A stretch of DNA of 64,000 bases from NCBI GenBank assembly GCA_024734495.1, contig JALMQS010000136.1:3105150-3169149 (forward strand). Direction: 5' to 3'. Below, one piece after another: positions 34,355 through 44,430 of the stretch (its first letter is position 1; the number at the start of each line of letters is the position of its first letter). The position numbers and the translations under genes are program-made. Under the pieces are notes generated by a model. It was not told where the DNA came from. It worked only from the letters and a program-made list of their open reading frames with translations, and ran no database searches. Source of the DNA: Forficula auricularia (lineage: Eukaryota; Arthropoda; Insecta; Dermaptera; Forficulidae).

Positions 34355-34600
34355 TATTTTATTGTTTTATACACGTGTAAAGAACACTTTCATATATCAA
34401 CTCTTGTGAATCAATTGTAATAGATTAATATCATGTTTCACGTAAAACATACACCACTTTCTCTAAGTAAAAAAAAAAAAAAAAAAAAAAATGTAATAGA
34501 TTGATGAAGAGGACAAACAAAGTATATCTCTTTATGAATGAATTTAAAAAATTTATTTTTTCAGCAGAAGGCAATATTTTATTGTCCCCTTAATTCATTT
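34355..34600 (+). repeat. L-family repeat, copy 1
   Basis: Matches 38,525-38,700 ('ttttatacacgtgtaaagaa', 'agtatatctctttatgaatg', 'cagcagaag') apart from a 65-bp insertion with target duplication at 34,427-34,491. Confidence 0.85.
34427..34491 (+). mobile_element. 65-bp retro-insertion with A23 tail and 11-bp TSD
   Basis: TGTAATAGATT occurs at 34,416-34,426 and again at 34,492-34,502. Between them lie 42 bp of unique sequence and 23 A. The empty site is at 38,598-38,612. The poly(A) plus TSD is the signature of LINE-driven reverse transcription. The source RNA is not recognised, and there is no AATAAA signal near the tail. Confidence 0.8.
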
Positions 34601-34604
34601 GAAA

Positions 34605-35590
34605 TGGCTGAGGGTTTAAAATACAATAGAAAAAGATGAGGTGAGATTCCTAAGGGTATTTAAAAAAAAATGATTTTTTAAATAACATATTTTATAATCA
34701 GTAGAGATTGTGGTGTTGGTGCAAGGTGAAACATCTTTAATAAAGATAAGAGTAAATAGATATTTTATTTAATATGGATTTACTTTTTTTTTTTTTTTTT
34801 TTTTAGTTACCTTCTGTATTTCCTGAAGATGGGTTGATAGCCCGAAATATATATATTGAAAAAGAAAAAAAAATTTTATATCTTTTAATTTTTTAATTTT
34901 AATGTGAAATAAGTGACCCAGTATCCTTAACTCATAGTAAATCCATATTAAATAAAATATCTATTTACTCTTATCTTTAACATATTTTATTTTTAAATTA
35001 AATATTTTTCATCTATATATATAATCAAAAGCTTGGAAGAAACTTTTTTATTTTTTTCTACCCTATTAAAGACGGGTTTCAGAATTTTTTTCAAATTTTT
35101 TCAACCAACCCAAACGAAGTTAGGAATTTTTGAAAAAATAGCTTTTTTAAATGACCATAACTTTTTCAAAAATTTAGTTATCATGACGATTTTTTTTTTA
35201 ATTTATTGTTTTAAATTTACTTTAAAAAAATAGATAGTTTTTTTAAATCTTTGTTGCAGTATTAAATTCTTCTTCAACGATAATGTGGTTAGAACTATTG
35301 AGAATGAATGACACTCAAAAATCAAACAAACAGGGCTGCCAACACTTGTTTTTTTGCTAGTTTAGTTCTTTTATTGTTTGACAAGTTATGTTGGCTAACC
35401 TGATTTTTTTTTTAGTTTTTCCTGAATTTTCCAATTTTCCGGGCAACTTTTCCAATTTTTTTTACGTATTAACCTGAATTGGACTATTACGAAGATTTAG
35501 AAGAAAAAATTAGCCAAATTGGTCCAGGCATTTGAGAGATCTGCGCTTACAAAGAAACAGAAATTCATTTTTATTATATAGATATAAATA
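34605..35590 (+). repeat. K-family repeat, copy 1 (interrupted)
   Basis: Matches 39,545-40,245: 'gaaatggctgagggt', 'atatataatcaaaagcttgg', 'ttgttggctaacctga'-like text, and the end 'attcatttttattatataga'. It is interrupted at 34,696-34,978 by a ribozyme-type element. The 66-codon open frame at 35,033 is not supported as a gene. Confidence 0.8.
34696..34978 (+). mobile_element. Inverted-arm hammerhead element with 12-bp TSD
   Basis: Flanked by AACATATTTTAT at 34,684-34,695 and 34,979-34,990; K copy 2 near 39,630 shows the empty site. It has 41-bp perfect inverted arms (34,738-34,778 against 34,938-34,978). The core reads CTGAAGA (34,823-34,829), hairpin GGG...CCC, GAA (34,844-34,846), an AU stem III to 34,856, U as cleavage residue, and GAAA pairing with TTTC just before CTGAAGA (four stem I pairs). 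It also carries 'gtgttggt...aggtgaaacat'. Confidence 0.7.
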
Positions 35591-35926
35591 TATATATATA
35601 TATATATAGTATTTTCATTTTTAAAAAATTAAAAAGTAGAAATCCTCTCTTAAATCAAAATAATTTAGTTTACAAAAATGATTGCTTAGATTGTGACGAG
35701 ACATTTATATGACATACAAGACAATATTTAAAATCTAGATTTACCAACATAAAATTCCAAAAGTAGAATATAGGTACTATGCTAGAGGCTAGCTCTAACT
35801 TAAGAAACAAAATTCACTTTTCTAATCACAAAATATTAATTAGATAAAGAGAAAAATTTAGAAAAAAATATTAATTTTAGAAATGATCGAAATTTTAAAC
35901 AACAAAAAATCAACATATTATATATA

Positions 35927-36165
35927 GTACCTGACCACCGAGTGATGCTCGGTAACTTTTTGCTTCAGTTAAAAGCTATATATTAATCTCACACCTGCCC
36001 CCCCGGACCCCCACCACTTCACCCCACCCTATGAAACCCTCCACCCCTCTCCACCTACAACCCCACCAAGCCCCAATCACCCCCCCGAAACCCCGTACCT
36101 CGCTCCACCTCTCCGGTTCCCCCACCACTGCACCCCCACCGTCACTTCTGTTTGTCTAAATAGCC
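35927..36165 (+). repeat. TACCTG hairpin block and C-rich tract
   Basis: 'tacctgaccaccgagtgatg' with stem GAG(t/c)GATGCTC, then 'cagttaaaagct' and a C-rich, G-poor tract to 36,160. Confidence 0.75.
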
Positions 36166-36639
36166 TAAGGAGGTTCTTTCGCGACAATACACACAAAAAG
36201 TTTTAGCCCCGTAACCACTCTATAAATATGAAGGGACCTAACATTTTAGATTATGTTTTTTAACGTGACTGTAGCACTCACACTACGAAATCTCTATATG
36301 GATACACACATACTAGCCGGATCGTTTCCAAGCCATTGTGCTTATATCCCATCCACTAAAAATAATCGCCCAAATATGTTTTTTTTTGTTTTTTATCAAA
36401 ACTACGTGGTAAATAATTTCAATTTTTTTAAGTTACTCCGAATATATTATTATAACAAATATTAGTTTTTCATCAAGATGGTGAAAGTCCTTCAATGAAA
36501 AAAAATAAAATAATGATAATATCCCCACCCTTTCCCTATCTACCCTATGTAAAAAATGTCATTTTTAATTGCAATTATTTCATGTTTGGTGTGGTAAATC
36601 GTCTTCAAATTTAAACAGTATGTGTATTATGCTTTTAAT

Positions 36640-37200
36640 GACTTATATTCCAAGTTTCGAAGACTTGTTGAATTTTTGCATTTGTGAAAGAACTATCTTA
36701 AGTTTCAAATGCCAAGGCTCTGCGACTTAGTGAAGACAAGATATGAACGATCAAAATATTTATTTTGCGACATGACTAATTTTCGCCCCCTTTCTGTATT
36801 TCAATCGGATTAAAAATTTGACACATATAATAACTCATGATAGGTACTTGTGATAAGTTCACCAATTTTTAGCGAAATCCTTAAAAGCTATATATTAATC
36901 CCCGAAACCCCAAATCCTCGCCCCCCGGACCCCCCACCACTTCACCCCACCTCCCGCACCCCACATACACCCCACATCTACCTCCACCGTCACCTCTGTT
37001 TGCCTCTAAATAGCTTAGGATTCAAATTTCAAGGCTCTGCGACTTTCCAAAGACGAGATATGAACGATTAAAATATTTATTTTTCGACATGACTAATTTA
37101 CGCCCCCTTCCTGTATTTCAAATGTATTAAAATTTTTGACACATATAATAACTCATGATACTTGATAAGTATACCAAATTTTAGCGAAATTGTTAGAGCC
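36640..37200 (+). repeat. Direct repeat pair around a C-rich tract
   Basis: 36,705-36,885 and 37,023-37,195 are diverged direct repeats ('caaggctctgcgactt', 'gatatgaacgat', 'cacatataataactcatgat', 'ttagcgaaat'). 36,900-36,995 between them is C-rich and repeats the 35,990 tract. No gene. Confidence 0.75.
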
Positions 37201-37368
37201 GATTGGGTATATACGAGCCCCGTCCCATCTCAATTGGCCCACCAATATTTTCTTTTTAAATAAAATTATGCTAAATTTAATTTAAATATTTATTTTTATT
37301 ATCATTCAGAACAACATTTTAAACAATTTAAAACATTTTATTGTAACATTTAACTTAAAAATTATTTT

Positions 37369-37680
37369 TTACTTGTTAAAAACAAAGAAAACATACAAAA
37401 TCCAAAACCTCGACCACTGTGTGACGTCGCCTTTATTTTCATTTACGGCTTGAATTCTTTTGGGCAACGTACTTATTAAATTTTGACACTCATCTTGAGT
37501 GAAAGTATCCCAAATATTTTGAAGTTTGTGTTTTAATTCGACTACGTTTCTAGCTGGTTGTATTCGTAATAGCTTTTTCATTGTGTGCCAAAGAGTTTCT
37601 ATTGGTGACAAGTCGGGACTGTTTGCCACCCACTCCAAAAGTGGAACATTATGATCAGAAAGCCATTTTAAAGATCAAGC
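37369..37680 (-). pseudogene. Tc1-type transposase, C-terminal fragment
   Basis: Minus-strand frame: KWLSDHNVPLLEWVANSPDL, then SPIETLWHTMKKLLR, DECQNLISTLPKRIQAVNEN and KGD. The SPDLSPIETLW block carries the last catalytic Glu of the DD34E triad (position 8 of the block), followed by the typical C-terminal helix and 'LP.RI.AV...G'. The first two Asp residues and the DNA-binding half are missing. Upstream it runs directly into the 120-bp tandem repeat at 37.68-38.09 kb. Confidence 0.8.
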
Positions 37681-37683
37681 TTG

Positions 37684-38085
37684 AGTTGTTTACGAAAAAA
37701 GAATATAGTCTTTTTGATTTTAAGTCGATTCTTCCACGTTATCAGTAGAGGTTGCCATTAATAGTCAAAACATCAAAAATGGAATGCAATAAGGTTATTC
37801 CGCTAGTATTAGATAAGAATCGATCGTTATTTTTGATTTTAAGTTGATTTCTCCATGTCTTCAGCAATGGTTACCAATAATAATCGAAGCGTCAAAAATT
37901 TAATGTAGAATTGTTATTCCTCAAGTATTAGATGAGAATCGATCGCTATTTTTGATTTTAACTCGATTCCTCCATGCCTTCAGCAATGGTTACTAATAAT
38001 AACCGAAACGTCAAAATTCAAATGTAGAATGGTTATTCCTCGACTATTAAATGAGAATCGATCATTATTTTTGACTTAAAGTCAA
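37684..38085. repeat. About 3.3 tandem units of a 120-bp repeat
   Basis: The unit includes '(g)atttttgattttaa(g/c)t(c/t)gatt', 'ccatg(t/c)cttcagcaatgg' and 'gtattaga(t/a)gagaatcgatcg'. The same unit, inverted, forms the interior of the elements at 10,992 and 16,806, which suggests that those derive from this Tc1 group. Confidence 0.8.
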
Positions 38086-38459
38086 CATGAACTGCAAATT
38101 GCAAGTGATATCTGATTAATAATAAAGGAATAAACATATTAATATTTCAAATGAATTTGGATAAAGTTTAGCAACGATTTTATATTTTTCTACGATTTGA
38201 AATTCCATTGTAAAAGGGAGAAATTTTACCGAAACGTTATTAAAATATTTGTATTTTTTTTTAATTGTAAAACAATCAATAAAATTTATAGAAAAGAAAA
38301 GACTTGTTTATTGACTGTTATATAATTAAAATAAATAAAAATCTTTTACAAAACAATCTTTAAGTATTTAATCAAATCCATAATACCCATTTGGGCTTGA
38401 TTAAAAATTTAAAGACTTGCTTTATAAAAGATTTATATTTATTTAATATTTATATAATA

Positions 38460-38520
38460 CTAGCTTCAAGGCCCGCCTTCGGCGGGCCTTTTGCTAGCCA
38501 GGGGCATTCGCCCCTGGACC
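38460..38520 (+). repeat. Two perfect GC hairpins
   Basis: AAGGCCCGCC-ttc-GGCGGGCCTT is followed by CCAGGGGC-attc-GCCCCTGG. Both stems are perfect in an AT-rich region. Immediately upstream of L copy 2; related in layout to 23,045-23,085. Confidence 0.9.
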
Positions 38521-38524
38521 ACCA

Positions 38525-38704
38525 CGTGGCTGTTTTATTGATGTTTTATACACGTGTAAAGAACACTTTCATATATCAACTCTTGTGAATTAATTGTAAT
38601 AGATTAATGAAGAGGACAAAGTATATCTCTTTATGAATGAATTTAAAAAATTTATTTTTCCAGCAGAAGACAATATTTTACTGCCCCCTTCTGCTACTCA
38701 ATTA
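38525..38704 (+). repeat. L-family repeat, copy 2 (empty site)
   Basis: Uninterrupted version of 34,355-34,600. Followed by a 27-base T run (38,705-38,731). Confidence 0.85.
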
Positions 38705-38734
38705 TTTTTTTTTTTTTTTTTTTTTTTTTTTATT

Positions 38735-39540
38735 TATTTATCTTAACCAATTATTTCATAATTGACAAAAGATTTGTTATTCACATACTTAAAGCACACT
38801 TTAGGAAAATATTTAACAAATATAATTCCTCACTTAACAATATATATACAATAATAAGATCAATATTATCCAAATGGAATAATTAATAATATTTGTTAAC
38901 TAAATAGTTCATATGTTTTTCTTCTTTTTAGTCGACGAACATTATCATCAACGTTGAGCATTTGTTTCATTTCTTGATTTTCATGTTTGTGTAGACGTTG
39001 GTGGTGTCTAACGGCATATTTGTGGATTTCTTCTGTGACTGCATCGAGGTGTAGATCTCGGTGCAGGTCACTATTTCTCTCAATTATTTGACAAAAAGAA
39101 CCTTTCAACTTAAATTAAAATAAAGTTTTTGTATTGTAAAAATTCAATAAATAACGTAAAAATCGTCATTTGGGGAGAATTATCGATTTAAAAAATAAAA
39201 ATAATAAACTTTTAAAGTTTATTATTAGATTATAGAAAATTTAGGTTTAATTAGGCTCAAAATAGGTTTTTAATAATTTCAATAGGCTGAAATTTCCTAG
39301 ATTTCAAAACAATATAACAATGGGTTTTCAAATGATTTTGTTTTCTTTAAAGAATTCTACGGGCTAATTGAATTTTGGTTTTAATCTTTAAAATACATTT
39401 TTAAAGAAATTCCAAAAGCTAATTAATTCCTTTCAGTTAGTTTAGTTAGTATAGTTTCAATAATCCTTTATAATTATCTTTGAAATAAATAAATAAATAT
39501 TCAAATGAATGAATGAGCTCGAATACAGAAGCCAAAAGGC
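38735..39540. other. Gene-free stretch
   Basis: A 70-codon minus-strand frame (38,896-39,108, with HRDLHLDAVTEEIHKYAV) is the only protein-like text. It is not recognised and is too short to call. Confidence 0.4.
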
Positions 39541-39544
39541 TTAG

Positions 39545-40245
39545 TTCTTTCGAAATGGCTGAGGGTCTTAAATACAATAGAAAAAAGATGAGATTCCCAA
39601 GGGTATTTTTAAGAAAAATGATTTTTAAATAACATATTTTATTTTGAATTAAATATTTTTCATCTATATATATAATCAAAAGCTTGGCTGAAACTTTTTT
39701 TAATTTTTTCTACCCTATTGAAAGACGGTTTTCAGAATTTTTTCAAATTTTTTCACCTAACCCAAAAGAAGTTAGGAATTTTTGAAAAAAATAGCTTTTT
39801 TTTAAATAACCATAAATTTTTCAAAAATTTAGTTATGACGATTTTTTTTTAATTTTTGCTTTTAAATGTACTTTAAAAAAATAGATAGTTTTTTAAATCT
39901 TTGTTACAGTATTAAATTTTTCTTCAACGATAATGTGGTTAGAACTATTGAGAATGAATGACACTCAAAAATCTGACAAACAGGGCCGCCAACACATGTT
40001 TAGTTTGCTAGTTTAGTTCTTTTATTGTTTGGCAAGCTATGTTGGCTAACCTGAATTTTTTTTTAGTTTTTCCTGAATTTTCCAATTTTTCGGGCAACTT
40101 TTCCAATTTTTTTTTACGTATTAACCTGAATTGGACTATTGCGAACATTTAAAAAAAAAATTAGCCAAATCGGTATAGGCATTTGAGAGATCTGCGCTTA
40201 CGAAGAAACAGAAATTCATTTTTATTATATAGATTTGCTCGTTTA
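39545..40245 (+). repeat. K-family repeat, copy 2 (empty site)
   Basis: Continuous copy of 34,605-35,590 without the 283-bp insertion. Ends 'tcatttttattatatagat'. Confidence 0.85.
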
Positions 40246-40637
40246 ATAAGAGTAGATAAATAAATAAAATCATTAGTTCAAAATCCTACCTCTTGATTGG
40301 AAAAGATTCCTAGGCCATATTTCGCTTGGCCGGAAAACGAAAACAAAACCGACTAAAATCGGATGGCGTATCTTATTTTCTCACTTTCGGTCGTGGCAAA
40401 GAAGTTGCGACTTTCCATTTCGTCTGGCTGAAAGCGAAATTGGCAAGTGGCAAAGAGAGTAGGTCACCCACCGCTTGGCTACTTCTCTTTCTTTGTACAG
40501 GAATCCTGAGATACGTAGAGGAGAGGAATCGAAACCCGCCCAACGACATCCACTTCTGAGATCGGAGAAAAAACACACACCAACACAGCCAACATTTCTT
40601 CTTCCATTTAATTCTATATAATCACTTGGAATTATGG

Positions 40638-40912
40638 AAGCTTAAAATTAATAAAGATAAGACACAAGTCATATTATTCGCGAAAAAGAAAAAATACCTA
40701 GGTAAAATTTGAATCACAAATTCTGGAAGGACAGCCAAATTTAAAATATTTAGGGATACATCTAGACAGAAAATTAAAATAGAATGCACTCATAAAAAAG
40801 AATTTGGAAAAGAAAGAAAGTCCAGGGATCTCTTCTGGCCACTGATCAATCTCAGAAATGCCCTTGAATTAAAATGGAAAATTAATATATACCAGAGATT
40901 CTTAAGGTGAGT
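40638..40912 (+). pseudogene. Jockey-type LINE, RT fragment
   Basis: In pieces: WKLKINKDKTQVILFAKKKK, then frame shift, LKYLGIHLDRKLK, stop, NALIKKNLEKKE, then DLFWPLINLRNALELKWKIN and IYQRFL. 'KYLG..LDR.L.W' and the preceding 'K.N..KT' are the end of the RT palm and the thumb of Jockey-type LINEs. It stops at 40,912, and the C-terminal continuation is found at 43,285 after 2.4 kb of younger repeats. Confidence 0.65.
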
Positions 40913-41019
40913 GTACACTGTAGAGAAAAATTTAGGTAGACTCGAATTTGGTTAATTTTATATACTCGTACCATACAAAAAGCTTATTTTACACAAAACA
41001 ACTTTAAATTCATCTGTTT

Positions 41020-41745
41020 TTAACCGACTTCAAAAAAGGAGGAGGTTCTCTATTTGAATGAATTTTTTTTTTTTTTTTTTTTTTTTGTGCCTATGTTACC
41101 TCATATCTCCGCCAATTGTGAACCGATTTTGAACTTTTTTTTGCATTGGGTCCAGTCTAGCTTCCGATTGGTCCCATTTTTTTCATAGGTATTAGACCTT
41201 TTTTGTTAGGTTTGTTTAGGCCTAACTTCTTTGTTTATGAACCGATTTCGATGATTCTTTTTTTATTGGAAAGGGGGTATCTTAGGGATGGTGCCATATT
41301 AATTTGGTCAAGTTCTGATGATATGATCACTATTAATAACATCACTAAAAAGAGAAAAATAAAAATAATTTTTAAGAAAAAATATAACCGACTTCAAAAA
41401 ATTAAATGCAACAAATAAAATACACTAAAAGCTATAAAATAATTATTATCTTATTTAGTTACAACTAAACGACGAAATATTAACATGAAATTACTTTTTG
41501 AAATCGGTACCAAACAAACTATACCTATAAGCGAGCGTACCCGCCAAACGTACTAAGTAAGATCCGTCGAATGTGATTCATAAAAGGTATATGTTTGGCA
41601 CCGACTTCAAAAAGTAATTTCATGTTAATATTTCGTCGTTTAGTTGTAACTAAATAAGATAATAATTATTTTATACCTTTTAGTGTATTTTATTTGTTGC
41701 ATTTAATTGCAGAAGTCATTTTATCTTTTTCTAAAAATTATTTCT
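41020..41745 (+). repeat. F-family repeat, copy 5
   Basis: Starts 'aaccgacttcaaaaaaggag' and includes the full palindrome: arm 41,390-41,515, centre 'accgccaaacgtactaag'-type text at 41,540-41,600, complement arm to 41,720. This shows the uninterrupted centre that the gap at 796 hides in copy 1. Confidence 0.85.
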
Positions 41746-41856
41746 ATATAATCTAAATCTGTTTTCTTCTCCAATAACTAACTAATTTCTGTCAATTACA
41801 GAAAGAACAAAATTAAATTAACCTAGTTTTTGCTCTAGCTACTCTATTCTTTTTAT

Positions 41857-42095
41857 AATGATATTGATACAAGAACAAGTTCCACCAAAAAGGCGCAACC
41901 TCTGTAGTCTGAGGTGGACCCTTGTATCGTGAAAATAAGAAGAGATTTCAGGTATTGGGTCAGGGTCGAAGATATCTGTTGATGTGGGTTTTGAAAGACT
42001 TAGATTATATGTAGCTAGGAAGACGGACAGGGGAAAAACATTTGTTCTCTCTAGAAGTCATAGGGATAAACGAATTGGAGAATGCGTTAGTATTC
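41857..42095 (-). pseudogene. CR1/Jockey-type LINE 3' end fragment
   Basis: Minus-strand translation gives TNAFSNSFIPMTSREN, then SYI*SKSFKTHINRYL, corresponding to '...NSFIPMTSR.WNSLP...' at 61,640 and the usual '.FK..+NR+L' end. The following 3' UTR (to 41,857, 'atcaatatca') resembles 7,750-7,932. Small indels break the frame. Confidence 0.6.
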
Positions 42096-42254
42096 AGCGT
42101 GTTTGTAATTTTAGGGCTGCCTATCTAGGCCGCTTTTATTAGTCTTTGTTTATGTTTACACCTATGTGTTATGTTATGTTCCCTGTTCATTTATGGCTAT
42201 CTAGATCAGCTTTAGCATGTCTACAGGTGCACAGAGCACATTTAAATACTTTTT

Positions 42255-42860
42255 ACTTTATCCAATGCGAAGCATGGGAGAAAGTATTGTAATCGCTCTC
42301 GCGACAAGCGCGACTTCAAAGGGTCCTCAGGTAAAGACTACGGAACCCATGGACTCAATTAAGGTCACAAATTGAAGTATTCAATGAGATTGAATTTTAG
42401 CACGTGACGGTTTTGCCAAAAATTACCTGGAATCTCGACGAGAGGCCAAAAAGTGCCATTTTTTTGGAAGTGCGTGGGGATGGATGGATGTATGTGTGTT
42501 ATCGTTTTTTTCGTCCACGAATTTTTCCACACCGTTGCACCGATTGAATTGAAATTGAAAACCTACCAGAATTTTAACAAAATAAAGCGCTGATTAGTTT
42601 TTGGTACATATCGGTCCACAAACATTAGTACTTTATTTCAGTACTTTTTTAGTTTTTTCTAAATATCTTGAAAATGACTTAACCAATTTTGATGAAATTT
42701 AATATTCTAATTAAGTACCTTGGGGACCACAAAAAAGCTTAAATAAAGTTTTTATTAAAATTATATTTTAAAGTACTTTACTCTAGAACATATTAATATT
42801 TCAAATGAATTTGAATAAAGTTTAGCAACGATCCGTTGCAGTTATTTCATTCGTGACCAC
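42255..42860 (+). repeat. H-family repeat, copy 2
   Basis: Full inverted partner of 28,123-28,738, from 'ctttatccaatgcgaagcat' to 'gtttagcaacgatc'. Confidence 0.85.
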
Positions 42861-43284
42861 ATTTTGACTGAAAAACTTTTTGCCACCCCTATATAGATAT
42901 ACGATATAGTGTAAACCATCATTTTTATTGCAAATCAAAAATAAATTTATAATGAAACAAATCTTTATACTTAAAGATACCTATTATATTAATTTTAAGA
43001 TTTATTAAAACTATAGGTAGGTATTCATAATTTCAATTATGAAATCATCAATAATAATAAAATGGATCTGCTTGTTTCTTATTAAATAAAGAATCAAGTA
43101 TCAGTTCATCATCTTCAACATTTGTCAACTTTGATCTATAAATATGTTGTTTTTACAATAGCCAATGCTGAAAAGTAGCTTCACATAAATAAATATATAC
43201 TATCCCAAAATTTAGTTACGTGACCCATAGTTTAAGAAGCACTGATCGATACAAAACAAGTACATAGTTAGACTTCAACTGACT

Positions 43285-43545
43285 CTCCCAAATGGTTTGG
43301 AAGAATTTCTAAATCTAATCTGAATACTCTATTCAGAGTCCAAAATAAAACCCTTGGACTCAATGCAGACCCACCTCCAGGAATAAACAATGAAATAATT
43401 AAAATAAGACTAAACATAAAAGATTTGGAAAAACATATAGAAAAACTTTACATTAAATTCAAGGCAAAAATACCTCTTCCTTCTAATAATCTCATTAACG
43501 AACTGGACTATTTCGATTCACCATTAACATTTTTCACCTTCACTT
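43285..43545 (+). pseudogene. Jockey-type LINE, C-terminal fragment
   Basis: WFGRISKSNLNTLFRVQNKT, LGLNADPPPGINNEIIKIRL, then NIKDLEKHIEKLYIKFKAKI and LINELDYF. This is the C-terminal tail typical of Jockey-type ORF2 ('..QNK.LR.I..AP....N..I...L.I..L..HI'). The frame is open for about 85 codons, and it is in order with 40,638-40,912. Confidence 0.6.
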
Positions 43546-43832
43546 TCCTTAACTATCATAGTGGCAAGAGTTTTTTTTCCCCCTCTAATTCTGAAAGAAA
43601 TTAACATTTTCCAACTTATAATTATTAAACATAGGAAATCGGTTGGGGAGCTTTCACTCGAAGCCGAAATTTAATGGATAAAATTTTTACACATACATTT
43701 TGAATATGTTTCTTGTTAAAAACTTTTTAATAAAATATCTATTTATTAAAAACAAATAATCACTTGACTAGGAGGCTCATGTCGGAGGACAGATTGGGAA
43801 GAGGCCTAGTTTTAGAAGGCGAAACCAAAAGA

Positions 43833-43991
43833 TTGTTTTTAAGGAATTTAGTGTTGGTACTTGGTAAAACATTTTTAAATTATTGGATAAAAAATTACTT
43901 TCTATTGCTCCTGACGATGGGTTAGCCACCCGAAATATATATCGAGATTAAAGTCTCTCAAAAAATAAATTCGTTTTATTTTAATATCTTA
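43833..43991 (+). mobile_element. Hammerhead element, 5' part (split by LINE; rest at 49,803-49,839)
   Basis: The whole element (159 + 37 bp) is flanked by GAAACCAAAAGA at 43,821-43,832 and 49,840-49,851. Inverted arms: 'attattggataaaaaat' (43,879) and complement at 49,820-49,836. Core: CTGACGA (43,911-43,917), hairpin GGGttagccaCCC, GAA (43,932-43,934), stem III ATATATAT, C43,943, then GAG pairing with CTC right before CTGACGA. It carries 'gtgttggtacttggtaaaac' like the copies at 22.1 and 34.7 kb. Confidence 0.7.
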
Positions 43992-44089
43992 TATTATTAT
44001 TATTATTATTATTTTTAATTATTATTGACGTGTCGGCTACGAGGCCATTGACGCCACTATGCTTGTTTTAGCTATACAGCTCAAAATTA

Positions 44090-44430
44090 TTTCGAAATAT
44101 CACAGCGAATTACTACAAACCTTCCTGTGTGGTTGTAAAGGGGCCACACAGGGAGATAAATAAAATAAATAAATAGATAAAGATACATACTAAATCATGC
44201 ATTCTTCCATTCATTCAAGATTTCACTGGAGTATCACAGACCACCCCATGTGGTTGTAAAGGGACCACATAGGGAGGAAGACTAAAATTAAGTATAAATA
44301 AATAAATATAAAATAGACTTACATACTATATCATTCATTCTTGCATTCATTCAAAATATCACAGTTATTTATCACTGATCACCCTGAATGACTGTAAAGG
44401 GGCCATCCAAGGAGAAAGACTAGACTAAAA
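44090..44430 (-). repeat. Three tandem units in the LINE 3' UTR
   Basis: Three diverged units of about 125 bp, each with 'tggttgtaaaggggccac'-like text and 'cattcattcaa'. Inside the I-type LINE, just after ORF2. Confidence 0.8.

Noticed and set aside
37700..38060. Hammerhead ribozymes in the 120-bp tandem repeat
   Set aside because: The hairpin plus CGAAACGTC looks right, but the CTGANGA box reads TTCAGCA or similar. Too far from consensus.
40326..40578. Overlapping open frames in three frames at 40.3-40.6 kb
   Set aside because: Three frames are open at once over the same GC-richer DNA and none resembles a known family.
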